This document shows, piece by piece, positions 29,064-38,466 of a stretch of 64,000 nt of DNA. The notes under the pieces were generated by a model that had not been told where the DNA came from, ran no database searches, and saw only the letters and a list, made by a program, of their open reading frames with translations. Source of the stretch: Leclercia adecarboxylata (GTDB taxonomy: Bacteria > Pseudomonadota > Gammaproteobacteria > Enterobacterales > Enterobacteriaceae); contig NZ_CP040889.1 in NCBI RefSeq assembly GCF_006171285.1, forward strand, positions 1,364,001 through 1,428,000. The letters are read 5' to 3'. Made by a program: the position numbers and the translations under genes. Numbering within the stretch: the first letter of the stretch is position 1; every line of letters begins with the position of its first letter.

Positions 29064-29726
29064 TTACTGAGCAGTCTGCCCGTATTTCGGCGAACGCGGG
29101 CCATATAACAAACCCCGCGGCCCTGGGCTAAACAGACGTGCGCTGGCGATGCGGGCAACGTCATAGGCTTTGTCCGTAGCCGAATGCGCAATCTGGGTGA
29201 TCGCCGCGTTGATTACCATTCCCAGCAGGCCACCGTTGTTATTGGTCTGGCCTTCATTACTTGAAGCCGAGGCAGCGCCTGTCCACAGCTCTTTTCCGGT
29301 GCGCAAATCCACCAGACGCGCCGAGGCAATAACCCGCGTATCGCTGCTGATCACCTGGTAAGAGGTGCCGTAATCGGTGATGGTGATATACATCACCGCA
29401 TCCGCGCTGAAGATATCGTGCAGTTTTTTCAGCGGGATCGCGCTGATGTCGTCAGGATGGGTCGCGCCGTTTTGTTTAAACGTCTCTTCCACCACTGCCA
29501 CCGGGAACACATAGTAACCGGACTCGGCAAGCGGCTGGGTTACGTTGCTCAAAAAGCCGTGGTTCGCGTTGATGTCCGGCGACTTATTTACTGGCGGCAG
29601 CACCAGAATGCTGCGCGGTTTACTTTCTTTAAAAGCGGAATAATCGGCCGGGGGCGTCTTATTGGTTGTGCAACCCGTTACGACCAGCGTCAATGCCAGG
29701 GTCAGAAGAGCGGAGATTCCTTTCAT
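29064..29726 (-). CDS. Lipoprotein, DUF799 (GNA1162-like)
   Basis: A 220-residue lipoprotein: signal peptide MKGISALLTLALTLVVTGC with the lipidated Cys at 19. The mature protein has SILVLPPVNKSPDINANHG and a long central fold ending VASA-like in AYDVARIASARLF. The sequence fits the DUF799/GNA1162 family of Neisseria and other proteobacteria, which has an FtsH/TolB-like fold and is associated with outer-membrane transport. It is third of a three-gene set with a DUF4810 lipoprotein and a CsgG-like protein; this trio recurs in other bacteria. The function is unknown. Confidence 0.8.
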   Translation of the reverse strand: MKGISALLTLALTLVVTGCTTNKTPPADYSAFKESKPRSILVLPPVNKSPDINANHGFLSNVTQPLAESGYYVFPVAVVEETFKQNGATHPDDISAIPLKKLHDIFSADAVMYITITDYGTSYQVISSDTRVIASARLVDLRTGKELWTGAASASSNEGQTNNNGGLLGMVINAAITQIAHSATDKAYDVARIASARLFSPGPRGLLYGPRSPKYGQTAQ

Positions 29727-29737
29727 TTTAGGTTCCG

Positions 29738-30082
29738 TTATTTTTTCGTGGTGAGGAAATCAATATAAGAAGCCGATTCCGGGTACTGTTTTTTCTCGGC
29801 GTTAAATTCGGCCATCGCCAGATCTCTGTTCCCGGTATTGCTGTAGAGCATCCCCAGTTGGGCATGCACGCCAGGCGGCACAGGTTTGCTGCTGGCCTGC
29901 GATGCCGTAATCAGTTTCTGCAGTGAGGCGATCTGCTCCTGCGGGCTGGTTTTACTGGTGTAGTAGTCATAAACAGTGTCCTGATAATCACCCCAGGTAT
30001 AGATCTGCTGCGGTGATTTTGTTGCACACCCGGCCAGCAGCAGCATAGCTGCGCCGGAAAGCAGGCTTTTTATCTTTGCCAT
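29738..30082 (-). CDS. Lipoprotein, DUF4810-like
   Basis: A 114-residue lipoprotein with signal MAKIKSLLSGAAMLLLAGC and mature sequence ATKSPQQIYTWGDYQDTVYD. A TPR-like region follows (HAQLGMLYSNTGNRDLAMAEFNAEKKQYPES). Of two adjacent ATGs, 30082 gives normal spacing to AAGGAA. It lies 12 bp after the CsgG-like gene and 11 bp before the DUF799 gene. Family assignment is from memory of the trio; the function is unknown. Confidence 0.8.
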   Translation of the reverse strand: MAKIKSLLSGAAMLLLAGCATKSPQQIYTWGDYQDTVYDYYTSKTSPQEQIASLQKLITASQASSKPVPPGVHAQLGMLYSNTGNRDLAMAEFNAEKKQYPESASYIDFLTTKK

Positions 30083-30094
30083 CATTAATTCCTT

Positions 30095-30772
30095 TTAATG
30101 TGTATTTGACGGGTCCCAGCTGCCGTTTTCAGTACCGGCAACCAGGTTATTTACCGCTTCGCGGATCGCGAGATCGAGAACTTTGCCGTTCAGCGTGGCG
30201 TCGTAGCTGGCCGTGCCGCCAAAGCCGAGCACTTCACGGTTAGACAGCGTGTATTCACCCGCTCCCTGGGATGAATAAACCACTTCGGAGGTGCTGACGT
30301 TAACCACGTTGAGAGCCACTTTCGCATACGCCACCTGCGACTTGCCGCGCCCCAGAATGCCAAACAGCGCCCTGTCGCCGGTCTCTTTGCGACCAAACTC
30401 CGTCACATCACCCGTGATGACGTACGACGCCCCTTTCAACTGCTGACGCTTTCCGCTGATGCCGGACTCGTTTTTAATCTCTTCCATATTTGCGCGATCC
30501 AGCACGTTGAAGCGGCCAGTTTGCTGCAAATGGGTGATCAAAATGGTTTTTGACTGATTACCCAGATGGTCGACGCCATCTGAAAAGATGCCATTCATGT
30601 AGCTGGAGCGGTTATCAAATTTCCCGACCGATATCGGGCTGCGCTGCCCCTGCCACGAGGTGTTATAAGTGGCAACTTTCGCCACTTCAACGGACCGGGA
30701 GGATTCCGTTGCACAGCCTGCAAGTAATAACGCGCTTAAGCAGAGCGAAGTGGCAATAAATTTATTGACCAT
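30095..30772 (-). CDS. CsgG/HfaB-family lipoprotein
   Basis: A 225-residue lipoprotein (MVNKFIATSLCLSALLLAGC) with the CsgG-type core: VGKFDNRSSYMNGIFSDG, LITHLQQTGRFNVLDRANME and ASYVITGDVTEFG. CsgG itself forms the curli export channel, but this protein lacks the curli neighbours (csgE, csgF, csgA). It is first of a three-lipoprotein operon. The ATG at 30772 has an AAGGAAA site about 10 bp upstream. It could form a pore or a structural complex with the other two; no cargo is evident. Confidence 0.82.
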   Translation of the reverse strand: MVNKFIATSLCLSALLLAGCATESSRSVEVAKVATYNTSWQGQRSPISVGKFDNRSSYMNGIFSDGVDHLGNQSKTILITHLQQTGRFNVLDRANMEEIKNESGISGKRQQLKGASYVITGDVTEFGRKETGDRALFGILGRGKSQVAYAKVALNVVNVSTSEVVYSSQGAGEYTLSNREVLGFGGTASYDATLNGKVLDLAIREAVNNLVAGTENGSWDPSNTH

Positions 30773-31215
30773 GATATTTAAATTTCCTTTTAGAAAAAAT
30801 GGTGTTAGCACCATTCTCCTTATTGATATTATTCGAAGGTTTTTGGGTTTTTTAAGAGGTAATTAATTATAAATAAAACTTTATTAAACACACAGCGTTA
30901 GCGATTCCATTATGACAGACAGCGATTCATTTTGTTCGTGTTTATATATTTTTCAGATTTTATCTTGCCTGCGTTTGATTAACGCAATAATCACCCTCCT
31001 GTCAGTAATCAAAAACCATTCAAATTACATATACAAACCTTACAAAAATGCACACCATGAATAATAAACATAAGATTTAAAATAAAATAAAATAAAAACA
31101 ATCCTTATATACATTAGCGCGCTATGAAAAAAGTTTACCCTATGTTAGGGTAATAGTGTTAAGTTAATCGAAATGCCACATCTGATTTCTTTCAATAAAC
31201 CTTGAGAATTAACCA
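30773..31215. other. A/T-rich gap between the CsgG-like operon and the orphan small gene
   Basis: A 443-bp stretch, strongly A/T-rich (long A/AT runs around 31070-31100), divergent on both sides. Apart from the palindrome at 31136-31152 and the ribosome-binding site of the CsgG-like gene, nothing is recognisable. Confidence 0.5.
31136..31152. promoter_or_regulatory. Perfect palindrome upstream of the small orphan gene
   Basis: TACCCTA and TAGGGTA flank TGT (17 bp), 64 bp before the ATG at 31216. Its size and position suit a repressor operator. No known regulator was matched. Confidence 0.4.
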
Positions 31216-31554
31216 ATGAGCATCTGGCCTTTTTTAGAGGAAGAGTTAATACTTTACAGGGATACCTCTAACGCAATTAACGATTTGTTAGTTACCTATG
31301 AAAACGAATGCTTTAGTCTCATGCAACAAATCAAAGGTTCTTCATTTTCGGAGGCTCAAAGGCATTTTGACCGGCTTTATGAGATTAAGAATAAGCTATG
31401 TACCATTCAATATCAGTACGGGTTTGGGTTAAACGAAAAACTACAGAATTTGATATTTTATCTTAATCATGATGACATCGATTTTCGGCAATTTGTGTAT
31501 ATAAATATCTGCAATGGATTGTACTGGTCAGATGTAAGCAGAACGGATACTTGA
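31216..31554 (+). CDS. Hypothetical protein, 112 residues, A/T-rich
   Basis: Starts MSIWPFLEEELILYRDTSNA; helical and acidic with several Tyr and Cys residues and no signal peptide. The ribosome-binding site (TTGAG, 31202-31206) is weak. Codon use is A/T-rich, unlike the flanking operons and like the toxin and immunity genes of the cdi locus. It is the only plus-strand gene of normal size at the downstream border of the Cdi array. It could be an orphan immunity gene left by a lost toxin tip, but nothing proves this. Confidence 0.55.
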   Translation: MSIWPFLEEELILYRDTSNAINDLLVTYENECFSLMQQIKGSSFSEAQRHFDRLYEIKNKLCTIQYQYGFGLNEKLQNLIFYLNHDDIDFRQFVYINICNGLYWSDVSRTDT

Positions 31555-31670
31555 CATTCCCGGCGTTAGAACGGTTATAAATATTCAGGAGGCTGTTTAA
31601 GCGCCCGACATTTTAGCTACCGCGCCTGTGTGTTTAATTATATTAGTGTTGTTAAAGAGCCTGTATCTGT

Positions 31671-31807
31671 ATGACCAATTGCTATTCCCACAGCCCGGCC
31701 TGCGCCTGAACGGCAACTGGCTGGCTGAAGCGGGATTCAGCACCGACACCCCAGTCATTGTCAGCGTGGAGCAGGGAAGACTGGTGATCGAGCCGGTTAA
31801 GGGCTGA
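31671..31807 (+). pseudogene. SymE-like mini-gene, frameshifted (copy 1)
   Basis: The sequence matches the intact copy at 38467-38604 but is 137 instead of 138 nt: one base is missing in AGCCCGGCC near 31690-31700, so the ATG frame stops early. The downstream frame still reads LRLNGNWLAEAGFSTDTPVI and VSVEQGRLVIEPVKG, the AbrB-like core of SymE-family toxins. It is followed by the same hairpin as the other copies. Confidence 0.75.
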
Positions 31808-31809
31808 CG

Positions 31810-31840
31810 GGTAAAAAGATCCCAGCTCGGTGGCCGGGAT
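31810..31840 (-). terminator. Hairpin after the second orphan immunity gene
   Basis: ATCCCAGC (31819-31826) pairs with GCCGGGAT (31833-31840) with one mismatch. On the minus strand it is followed by CTTTTTAC, so it can terminate the immunity gene. It is homologous to the hairpins at 34961-34988 and 38610-38637. Confidence 0.7.
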
Positions 31841-31849
31841 CTATGATGA

Positions 31850-32164
31850 TTAATAAAAATCTGGATCAACCAGACCTTCAGCCTTCACGATTTCAAGGAA
31901 GCGCTTATAGGCATCTTCATCTCGTTCTAATATATCATCCAGCAACTTTTCTTTAATCAGTGCCCAATGATGAATGCTCTTCGCATTATTTTCAAAATAC
32001 ATTGCCTTAAAATCCATTTCTGATTCAATTACAGTCACTTGACTCGCTCTATATGCAATCAAGCCTCCATAGTTTTTGGGAAACCCATAAAAATATGTTT
32101 CGTCACCAAACCAATAAATTGAAAACACATTTATAACTGTTCCATCTTTCTCTCTGATTTTCAT
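31850..32164 (-). CDS. Orphan CdiI-type immunity protein (module 2)
   Basis: A 104-residue acidic, aromatic-rich protein ([20 protein letters not shown]) with no signal peptide, so it acts in the cytoplasm. The start overlaps the stop of the preceding toxin fragment by ATGA, the usual link for toxin-immunity pairs. The family was not recognised. The immunity role is inferred from position. It is A/T-rich relative to the repeat part of the toxin gene, as is typical for exchangeable tips. Confidence 0.7.
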   Translation of the reverse strand: MKIREKDGTVINVFSIYWFGDETYFYGFPKNYGGLIAYRASQVTVIESEMDFKAMYFENNAKSIHHWALIKEKLLDDILERDEDAYKRFLEIVKAEGLVDPDFY

Positions 32165-34617
32165 TTAATTAGCCCTTTAATATTTTCGAACACATCTGCC
32201 GGATTAGAGCTAATCCTTTGTGGAGTATCAATTTTAATATCATAAGCTTTACCAGTAGTAGAGTTGTACTGATAATGAATAGTTATTGATTCTCCCTTGG
32301 CATTTTTCTGGACTGCCTGCATCTTCTGGAAACCTGCACTTGCAGGGAAACGCGGATCATTATTCATGCCGAGCAGTTTTTCTCCTGCTGCCGGATTTTC
32401 CTGCACGTGTTTCCATACTATTTGTTCATTCAAATCCCTCGGTACTGCCGATTGTTTACCCGGTTTCGCCGTCGATATTTTCTCCGCCGCACTAATCAGG
32501 ATTTTGTTATCAATAATACCGGCTGCTTTACCCGCTAATGATAACGCTTTTTCTGCCGGGATTGACGTCAACAGAGCCAGCGCGTAGTCCTTCGCCTCTT
32601 CCGCTGTCAGCAGAGCCATTACCGTATCAGAGCCTGGATTGTTACTCAGGATGGCTTTGATAATATCCGCGCTTTCCGGCAAATCACCGCGCACAATATC
32701 CTGTAATCCGGCCTGCACCTGCTCCGGCGAGAGATTGTTGTCCTGCGCATATTTCACCCAGGATGTAGCTGCCTGTCCGGTTTCTGTCATCCCTTTCGGC
32801 AGACTCAAAGCATTATTCTCAACCGCATTCTTCCCGGCCCCGGCACCCGCTGCCGCAGCCGCCGTGCTGTCACCCGCCAGGCCACCCGCCATTCCCGCCG
32901 AAATCGTGGCCAGGGCGCTGACCGTCTGCTTCTGCTCCTCGCTCAGTTTCGACGGGTCTTTCACGTCCGGATACAGTACGCCCGCGATGGCCTTCGCGGC
33001 AAGCTCACCCGCTGCCGCGCCTGCGGCGCCTGCTGCGGCGCTGTTCCCCTGCAGGGCGGCAACCGCCCCGCCCAGAATGGCGTGGGCAATGGCTTTGCCC
33101 GCGACATCATCCTCACTGAGACCTGACCTGTGGCCGATGGCATACGCCAGCTCCGGGGCTGCCGCGCCCGCCAGCGCCCCGGCCATATTCCCGCCCGCAA
33201 GGCCCTGCAGCGCCGCCGTGGCCGCCTGGATACCCCGCTGGATAGTGCTGCCGGTGCCGTACTTCTCCATGGCCGTTTTGTATTCGGACGTCTCACGCAG
33301 CGCTTTCTGATACTCCGCTTTTTGCTCTTTGCTGGCATCCGGCCCCGGCTCGTATTTGCCCTCTTTCGCCAGTTTGTTCCGGGCCGCATTCAGGCCGGTG
33401 ATTTCCCCCTGGGTCCGGGCGATATCGGCCGCCTGCGCACCAATTTCAAGGATCAGCTGCGCTGCCTGCAGCCGCTTCTGCTCTTTCTCCTTGTCGAAGA
33501 TCGGGCTGATACTGCCGTTGGCATGCTCCGTGTCACGGCTCAGGTCGGCCACATCCTGCTGCTGGTTCGCCGTATCGCGGACGGTGATGGTCCCCTCGCT
33601 CACTGCCGCCCGGGTGGTGCCTTCCGCGTGGCCGCTGCTGCCCAGCCCGGCAATCAGGCCGTTCGCCATGTTCCCGGCAAACTGCTGCCCGATATTGCCC
33701 CCGGAACTGATGCCCGCGCCCTGGTGTCCGGTCCTGAAGTCCGCCCGGTTGTGGATATCCCTGAAGCCCAGCGTGCCCGTGTCGAGACGGTTTTTCTCCG
33801 CCTCCGCCGTCGAGGCAATCACCCCGCCGTCCAGCTGCGTGTGGTTCCCCACCGTCACGTCAAAACCGCCCTTCCCGGCGAAGATCCCGCTCTGCTCCTG
33901 CACCGAGTCGTAGTCGCTGGCGATTTTGTCCCGGCTGGCGCTGATGCTCCCCGAGAATCCGCCCGCCCCGAAGGTGTACCCCACCCCGCCGCTGACGCTG
34001 CCCTGCTTACTGTTGTAGTGGTCGCTGTCCTGCGTACTGGCAATGGTCAGGTCGCGCCCGATATCCGCCTTCACGGTTTCGCCGCTCACCTGCGCGCCGG
34101 CCAGCGTGGTATCGCGCCCGCTGTTAATCGTGAGCTGACGGCCCGCATCCACCGTGGCCTCGTTCTGCCGGACCCCGTTGCCCTTCTCGTGCCCTTTGCT
34201 GCTGCTGGCACTCGCCGAGATGCTGATGCCCGTCCCGCCGGATCCCGCCCCCAGCCCGACGCCCACGCTGCCGCCGCTGCTGCTGTTTTTACCCGTCGTC
34301 TGCTGGGTGTCCTGCGAGGCAAGCAGGTTCACGTCCCGGGCCGCATCAAGCAGCACGTCCTTACCGGCCTTAACCCGGCTGCCCGCCACGGTGATATCGC
34401 TCCCGGTGGCCTTAATCGTGACGTTGCTGCCCGCGTTCAGGCTGCTGCCCGCCGATGTTTCGCTCCGCATGTGCGAGGAGGATTTTGACGACTGTGAGCC
34501 CAGCGAGGCGTTGATGCCGACGGTGTTGAAGCTTCCGCTCTGGCTGGTGCCCTGCTCGCGCATGTCGTGGGTGGATTTGCTGGTGCCGACGGTGAAGCCG
34601 ATACCTCCCGTGCCCAT
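32161..34617 (-). CDS. Orphan CdiA C-terminal fragment, module 2
   Basis: An 818-codon frame with no signal peptide, TPS domain or ribosome-binding site, so it is a truncated cdiA 3' part. Codons 1-598 are almost identical to the repeat and pretoxin part of the main cdiA. The VENN motif is at 32812-32823. The 220-residue tip contains [33 protein letters not shown] and [17 protein letters not shown], a pattern I have seen as a polymorphic-toxin tip, probably a nuclease. Upstream homology continues past the start to about 34711, but a Trp codon has become TGA at 34648-34650. Confidence 0.75.
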   Translation of the reverse strand: MGTGGIGFTVGTSKSTHDMREQGTSQSGSFNTVGINASLGSQSSKSSSHMRSETSAGSSLNAGSNVTIKATGSDITVAGSRVKAGKDVLLDAARDVNLLASQDTQQTTGKNSSSGGSVGVGLGAGSGGTGISISASASSSKGHEKGNGVRQNEATVDAGRQLTINSGRDTTLAGAQVSGETVKADIGRDLTIASTQDSDHYNSKQGSVSGGVGYTFGAGGFSGSISASRDKIASDYDSVQEQSGIFAGKGGFDVTVGNHTQLDGGVIASTAEAEKNRLDTGTLGFRDIHNRADFRTGHQGAGISSGGNIGQQFAGNMANGLIAGLGSSGHAEGTTRAAVSEGTITVRDTANQQQDVADLSRDTEHANGSISPIFDKEKEQKRLQAAQLILEIGAQAADIARTQGEITGLNAARNKLAKEGKYEPGPDASKEQKAEYQKALRETSEYKTAMEKYGTGSTIQRGIQAATAALQGLAGGNMAGALAGAAAPELAYAIGHRSGLSEDDVAGKAIAHAILGGAVAALQGNSAAAGAAGAAAGELAAKAIAGVLYPDVKDPSKLSEEQKQTVSALATISAGMAGGLAGDSTAAAAAGAGAGKNAVENNALSLPKGMTETGQAATSWVKYAQDNNLSPEQVQAGLQDIVRGDLPESADIIKAILSNNPGSDTVMALLTAEEAKDYALALLTSIPAEKALSLAGKAAGIIDNKILISAAEKISTAKPGKQSAVPRDLNEQIVWKHVQENPAAGEKLLGMNNDPRFPASAGFQKMQAVQKNAKGESITIHYQYNSTTGKAYDIKIDTPQRISSNPADVFENIKGLIK

Positions 34618-34711
34618 CAGGCCGGACTTTTTGGTCTCCTTGAAGCGTCAGGAGGTGTCGGTGTTGGTGGCCGCCACCGCTGAGCCCAACACCCGCAGGT
34701 TGTTGCCCGCA
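32812..34711 (-). repeat. cdiA-derived repeat, copy in module 2
   Basis: From the VENN codons (32812-32823) to about 34711 the DNA is nearly identical to parts of the main cdiA (39883-42290). Two deletions are visible. One of 51 bp near 34676 lies between GCCAC repeats. A larger one joins two TVG-coding sites around 34525, removing about 110 codons present in the main gene. Confidence 0.85.
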
Positions 34712-34817
34712 ATAACTTTTGTTGGTTATTAACCCAGCCCCCGGACCCAACACCTGCTACGCGGGTTTGTACCGCGTTTTAATTTATCTCCAGTACTGTT
34801 TAAGAACATATACCTCT
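34618..34817. other. 5' remnant of module 2 and leader of SymE-like copy 2
   Basis: 34618-34711 is decayed cdiA homology (with the nonsense codon at 34648-34650). 34712-34780 is unrelated sequence containing a short inverted repeat (AATAAC/GTTATT). The last 40 bp resembles the leaders of the other SymE-like copies. Confidence 0.6.
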
Positions 34818-34955
34818 ATGATCGATTGCTGTTCCCGCAACCCCAGCCTGCGCCTTAATGACAACGGACTGGCAGAGGCGGTATTCAGTAATAGCACTCC
34901 GGTCACGGTCAGCGTGGAGCATGGACAACTATTGATTGCGTCAGTTAAGGGCTGA
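34818..34955 (+). CDS. SymE-like mini-protein, copy 2
   Basis: Encodes 45 residues, MIDCCSRNPSLRLNDNGLAE to ASVKG, homologous to copy 3 but diverged (Asp, Asn and Ser changes). The SymE family is an AbrB-fold group whose E. coli member is an SOS-induced type I toxin. Only the core domain is present. The frame is open upstream to 34719, so a longer form of up to 78 residues is possible. There is no clear ribosome-binding site. Confidence 0.5.
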   Translation: MIDCCSRNPSLRLNDNGLAEAVFSNSTPVTVSVEHGQLLIASVKG

Positions 34956-34960
34956 CGGGT

Positions 34961-34988
34961 GAAAATATCCCGGCGCGGTGGCCGGGAT
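34961..34988 (-). terminator. Hairpin after the MafI-like immunity gene
   Basis: ATCCCGGC (34967-34974) pairs perfectly with GCCGGGAT (34981-34988). On the minus strand it leads into ATTTTC, a weak T tract. It is homologous to the other module-end hairpins. Confidence 0.7.
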
Positions 34989-34997
34989 TAATCATAG

Positions 34998-35249
34998 TTA
35001 TTTCTCTGGATTTATATATGTATATCTACTATCTATTTCCAGGCCAAGATCATTAGCTATTTTAAGCACCTGCGTGTATTCATCTTTGCTAATCACAACA
35101 TCATGATCAGCGATGTGATCACATAGTGTCTCGAATGCTAATACACTCTCTGAGAACCCAATATAATCGAGAGCAAAGTCAACGAGCGAAGGATCCAACC
35201 GATCCTTTAACCCTTCACCTAATGATTTAATTTTTTCATTAATATCCAT
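34998..35249 (-). CDS. MafI-family immunity protein (module 1)
   Basis: An 83-residue cytoplasmic protein with MDINEKIKSLGEGLKDRLDP, FALDYIGFSESVLAFETLCD, HIADHDV and a C-terminal YTYINPEK, the pattern of MafI-type immunity proteins that accompany EndoU-type MafB toxins in Neisseria and CdiA tips elsewhere. It follows the EndoU-like fragment by 10 bp. It should bind and inhibit that RNase. Confidence 0.82.
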   Translation of the reverse strand: MDINEKIKSLGEGLKDRLDPSLVDFALDYIGFSESVLAFETLCDHIADHDVVISKDEYTQVLKIANDLGLEIDSRYTYINPEK

Positions 35250-35259
35250 CGCGCCTACG

Positions 35260-38200
35260 CTATTTCTTAATCGGTTTTAAAGTTGGAGGTGTCGGATTAC
35301 TATCCGGGAACGCTGTTACTATTTTCCCACTAGCTGGCTCGTATACCACACGAACTCTAACACCTTCTCGCTCTTCCCAGGCAACCCATCTTGCTGGATT
35401 TCCTGCATTTGTATACGCCCCACCCGTTCCGGTCTGGGCAAACCATTTAGTATCAGGTGAAGTAGCTATATCACCCACAGCATGAACAACCTTGTCTGCT
35501 GACCAGCTTTGAGGGAAAACTGTTTTTCCTGGATTTCCGGGATACAGATGTCCACCTTGCGTAGGACTATCCCCATATAAAATATGCTGTTTCGCTTCCG
35601 GAGAAAGGATATCAACATATTTCTGGTTTGCAGGGGATAATCCTAGATCTGAGCTTTTCGCGACAGATAAAAACGCCTTAGCAGCTACATACTGGATTAA
35701 CTTCGCTTCACTGGTCGGTACCCCACTGGCCAGGATTTCCGCAGCTTGTTGTGCCGTCATGTTTCCATCCGCACTCAACGCACTGACCGGAACTCCAAAG
35801 AGCTCGCCCCAGGCGGTCAACAGGCCTTTAACGGCATCCTGGCCTTCCGGCATATCTCCTTGGGCATTTTTGACCAGGGCTGCTGCGATTTCATCCGGTG
35901 TAGCACCGTCCTTAATCATGGAGGCACCGAGCGAGGCTTGCGACATACTTATGTCTGCCATGCCTTTTCCGAAAATGTTCGGATTCAGCGCATTATTCTC
36001 AACCGCATTCTTCCCGGCCCCGGCACCCGCTGCCGCAGCCGCCGTGCTGTCACCCGCCAGGCCACCCGCCATTCCCGCCGAAATCGTGGCCAGGGCGCTG
36101 ACCGTCTGCTTCTGCTCCTCGCTCAGCTTCGACAGGTCTTTCACGTCCGGATACAGCACACCCGCGATGGCCTTCGCCGCAAGCTCGCCTGCTGCCGCGC
36201 CCGCGGCACCTGCTGCTGCGCTGTTCCCCTGCAGGGCGGCAACCGCCCCGCCCAGAATGGCGTGGGCAATGGCTTTGCCCGCGACGTCATCCTCCCTGAG
36301 ACCCGACCTGTGGCCGATGGCATACGCCAGCTCCGGGGCCGCTGCACCCGCCAGCGCCCCGGCCATATTCCCGCCTGCCAGCCCCGACAGCGCGGCCGTG
36401 GCCGCCTGGATACCCCGCTGGATCGGGCTGCCGGTGCCGTACTGAGCCATCGCGTTCCCGTAGGCCCGCTCCGCCACCGCTTTGTCCGTCACTGTTTTAC
36501 CTTCCCGGGCCAGCTGCTGACGGGCTTCATCCAGCGCCTGCGGATCCTTGGCCGCTGCCCGGCCAGCCAGCTCGCCCTGCGTCCTGGCGATGTCCATGGC
36601 CTGGCTGCCAATCTCGCCGATGAGACTCACCATCTGCAGCCGCTTCTGCTCCTTCTCCTTGTCGAAGATCGGGCTGATGCTGCCGTTCGCATGCTCCGTG
36701 TCCCGGCTCAGGTCGGCCACGTCCTGCTGCTGGTTCGCCGTATCGCGGACGGTGATGTTCCCCTCGCTCACCGCCGCCCGGGTGGTGCCTTCCGCGTGGC
36801 CGCTGCTGCCGCCCGCGACTATCATCCCGCCCGGCATATTGCCCCTGAACTGGTCGCCGCCGAAGTCACCGCCGCTGCTCACGCTGATGCCGCTGTGGCT
36901 GACCTTATAGTCAGCTTCGTTATGGATATCGCTGAAGCCCAGGGTACCCGTATCCAGGCGGTTTTTACCCGCCTCAGCGGTGGAGGCTATCGCGGCGCCG
37001 TCCAGCTGGGTGTGGCGGCCGACCGTGATGTCGAAACCACCGTCACCGGCATACAGCCCGGTCTGCTCCTGCACCGAGTCAAAGGTGCTCTTCATTTTGT
37101 CCTGGCTGGCGCTGACATAGGCCGAGCCGGTCATGCTGCCGAAGTTGAAGCTGCCCCCCGCCGCCACGCTGGTCTGCTTCGACTTATAATCGTTGCTGTC
37201 CTGCTGGCTGCGCATCAGGAGGTCGCGCCCGATGTCGGCCACGATTTTGTCACCGCTAACCTGCGCACCGTCAAGAATGGCATCGCGTCCGCTGGTCATC
37301 GAGACCGTGCCACCGCTGTCGAGGGTGGTCTCCGTCCATGCGGTGCCGTTACCCTTCTCTTTTCCGTTGGCCGCATTCACGCTGGCAAAGACGCCGATAC
37401 CGTAGCCCGATGTGCCACCACCGACGCTGACCCCGACGCTACCGCCGCTGCTGCTGTTTTTACCCGTCGTTTTTTCGGTATTCGCGGCACCGCCCAGAAC
37501 AATGTCATTTGCGGCTGCAAGGGCAGTATCCCCTCCGGCCTTCAGCTGGCTGCCGGCAATCAGGATATCGCCGCTGTTTTTACCCTGCCCCTGGCCCGTG
37601 GCGGTGATCGCCATGTGACCGCCCGCATTCAGCGTGCTGCCTGCAACGGCATCGCTCTGCGCATGCTGCTCCGATTTCGACTTCTGCGACGACAGGGAAA
37701 GGCTGACCCCTAGCCCGTTGTTCGTATCCCCGTCAGACTTCGCCAGAGCCGCGCCTTGGTCAGCCTGCACGCCTGACAACACCGCCTTCGTCGCCTTCAG
37801 GGCCGCCAGCCGGTCGTCGCTCTCGTTTGCCACATCCCGCGCCGTGGTGACCGCGCTGTTCAGCGCGCTCCCCGCCGTGCCGGACAGGGCCACCGTCAGG
37901 CCGCTGCTCTTCTGCTCGTACTTTTCATCCCGGGTGCGTCTGTCGTGGCCCGGTTCAATCACCACGCTGTCGCCCTGAACCGCAATATCCTTCCGGGCGA
38001 TGATATCCGCCCCGGCAATGTGCGCCTGCTTACCTGCCGTGATGCTGACGTCCCCGCCCGTCGAGCCGACGGTGCTGAAGCTCCCGCTCTGGGTGGTGCC
38101 CTGCTCGCGCAGGTCGTGGGTGGATTTGCTGGTGCCGACGGTGAAGCCGATGCCGCCGGTGCCCATCAGGCCGGACTTTTTGGTCTCCCTGAAGCGCCAG

Positions 38201-38322
38201 GAGGTGTCGGAGTTGGTGGCCGCCACGATGTCGACGTTGTTCGCCGCCGACAGCGCAACGTCACCGTCGCCTGCCACCGCCGAGCCTAACACCCGCAAGT
38301 TGTTGCCCGCCTGCACCGTCAC
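35260..38322 (-). CDS. Orphan CdiA C-terminal fragment with EndoU-like tip, module 1
   Basis: A 1020-codon frame beginning at a GTG inside cdiA homology, with no signal, TPS domain or ribosome-binding site. Both ends of the shared part are near-identical to the main cdiA, but the middle (about 36440-37730) is clearly diverged. VENN is at 35992-36003. The 247-residue tip has [40 protein letters not shown] and [20 protein letters not shown], matching bacterial EndoU nucleases, which cut RNA (a CdiA EndoU tip targets tRNA-Glu). A stop lies just upstream at about 38381-38390, so it is a silent or recombination-dependent module. Confidence 0.82.
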   Translation of the reverse strand: MTVQAGNNLRVLGSAVAGDGDVALSAANNVDIVAATNSDTSWRFRETKKSGLMGTGGIGFTVGTSKSTHDLREQGTTQSGSFSTVGSTGGDVSITAGKQAHIAGADIIARKDIAVQGDSVVIEPGHDRRTRDEKYEQKSSGLTVALSGTAGSALNSAVTTARDVANESDDRLAALKATKAVLSGVQADQGAALAKSDGDTNNGLGVSLSLSSQKSKSEQHAQSDAVAGSTLNAGGHMAITATGQGQGKNSGDILIAGSQLKAGGDTALAAANDIVLGGAANTEKTTGKNSSSGGSVGVSVGGGTSGYGIGVFASVNAANGKEKGNGTAWTETTLDSGGTVSMTSGRDAILDGAQVSGDKIVADIGRDLLMRSQQDSNDYKSKQTSVAAGGSFNFGSMTGSAYVSASQDKMKSTFDSVQEQTGLYAGDGGFDITVGRHTQLDGAAIASTAEAGKNRLDTGTLGFSDIHNEADYKVSHSGISVSSGGDFGGDQFRGNMPGGMIVAGGSSGHAEGTTRAAVSEGNITVRDTANQQQDVADLSRDTEHANGSISPIFDKEKEQKRLQMVSLIGEIGSQAMDIARTQGELAGRAAAKDPQALDEARQQLAREGKTVTDKAVAERAYGNAMAQYGTGSPIQRGIQAATAALSGLAGGNMAGALAGAAAPELAYAIGHRSGLREDDVAGKAIAHAILGGAVAALQGNSAAAGAAGAAAGELAAKAIAGVLYPDVKDLSKLSEEQKQTVSALATISAGMAGGLAGDSTAAAAAGAGAGKNAVENNALNPNIFGKGMADISMSQASLGASMIKDGATPDEIAAALVKNAQGDMPEGQDAVKGLLTAWGELFGVPVSALSADGNMTAQQAAEILASGVPTSEAKLIQYVAAKAFLSVAKSSDLGLSPANQKYVDILSPEAKQHILYGDSPTQGGHLYPGNPGKTVFPQSWSADKVVHAVGDIATSPDTKWFAQTGTGGAYTNAGNPARWVAWEEREGVRVRVVYEPASGKIVTAFPDSNPTPPTLKPIKK

Positions 38323-38393
38323 GTTATCGCCGCTCAGCAGGGAACCTTTCTCCCGCGTCGCGCTGTCTTCCTGGATGGTATGTTTTTACTCAG
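35992..38393 (-). repeat. cdiA-derived repeat, copy in module 1
   Basis: The VENN end and the upstream end (about 37740-38393) are nearly identical to 39883-42290 of the main cdiA. The homology ends at about 38393 after a deletion of roughly 7-8 nt that puts the upstream frame out. The middle is a diverged allele, so this copy is a mosaic. Confidence 0.85.
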
Positions 38394-38466
38394 AGAGTCA
38401 CCGCTGGAAACGGTGTTGCTCCCTGCTTTCAATTTTATCCAGTGCTGTTAAAGAACCTGTATCTGT
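38394..38466. other. Junction between module 1 and SymE-like copy 3
   Basis: About 40 bp of unique sequence and then a 35-bp leader (TTATCCAGTGCTGTTAAAG and following) shared with the other SymE-like copies. Confidence 0.6.

Noticed and set aside
30095..30772. Curli export gene csgG itself
   Set aside because: Length and neighbours differ; no csgA, csgB, csgD, csgE or csgF is nearby, and the gene sits in a DUF4810/DUF799 trio.
31597..31869. A 90-codon minus-strand open frame across the first SymE-like copy
   Set aside because: It is antisense to the degraded SymE-like sequence and runs through the conserved terminator hairpin; no start site supports it.
34712..34780. A small insertion sequence or MITE between module 2 and SymE-like copy 2
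   Set aside because: Only a 6-bp inverted repeat is visible, with no target duplication or longer terminal repeats.
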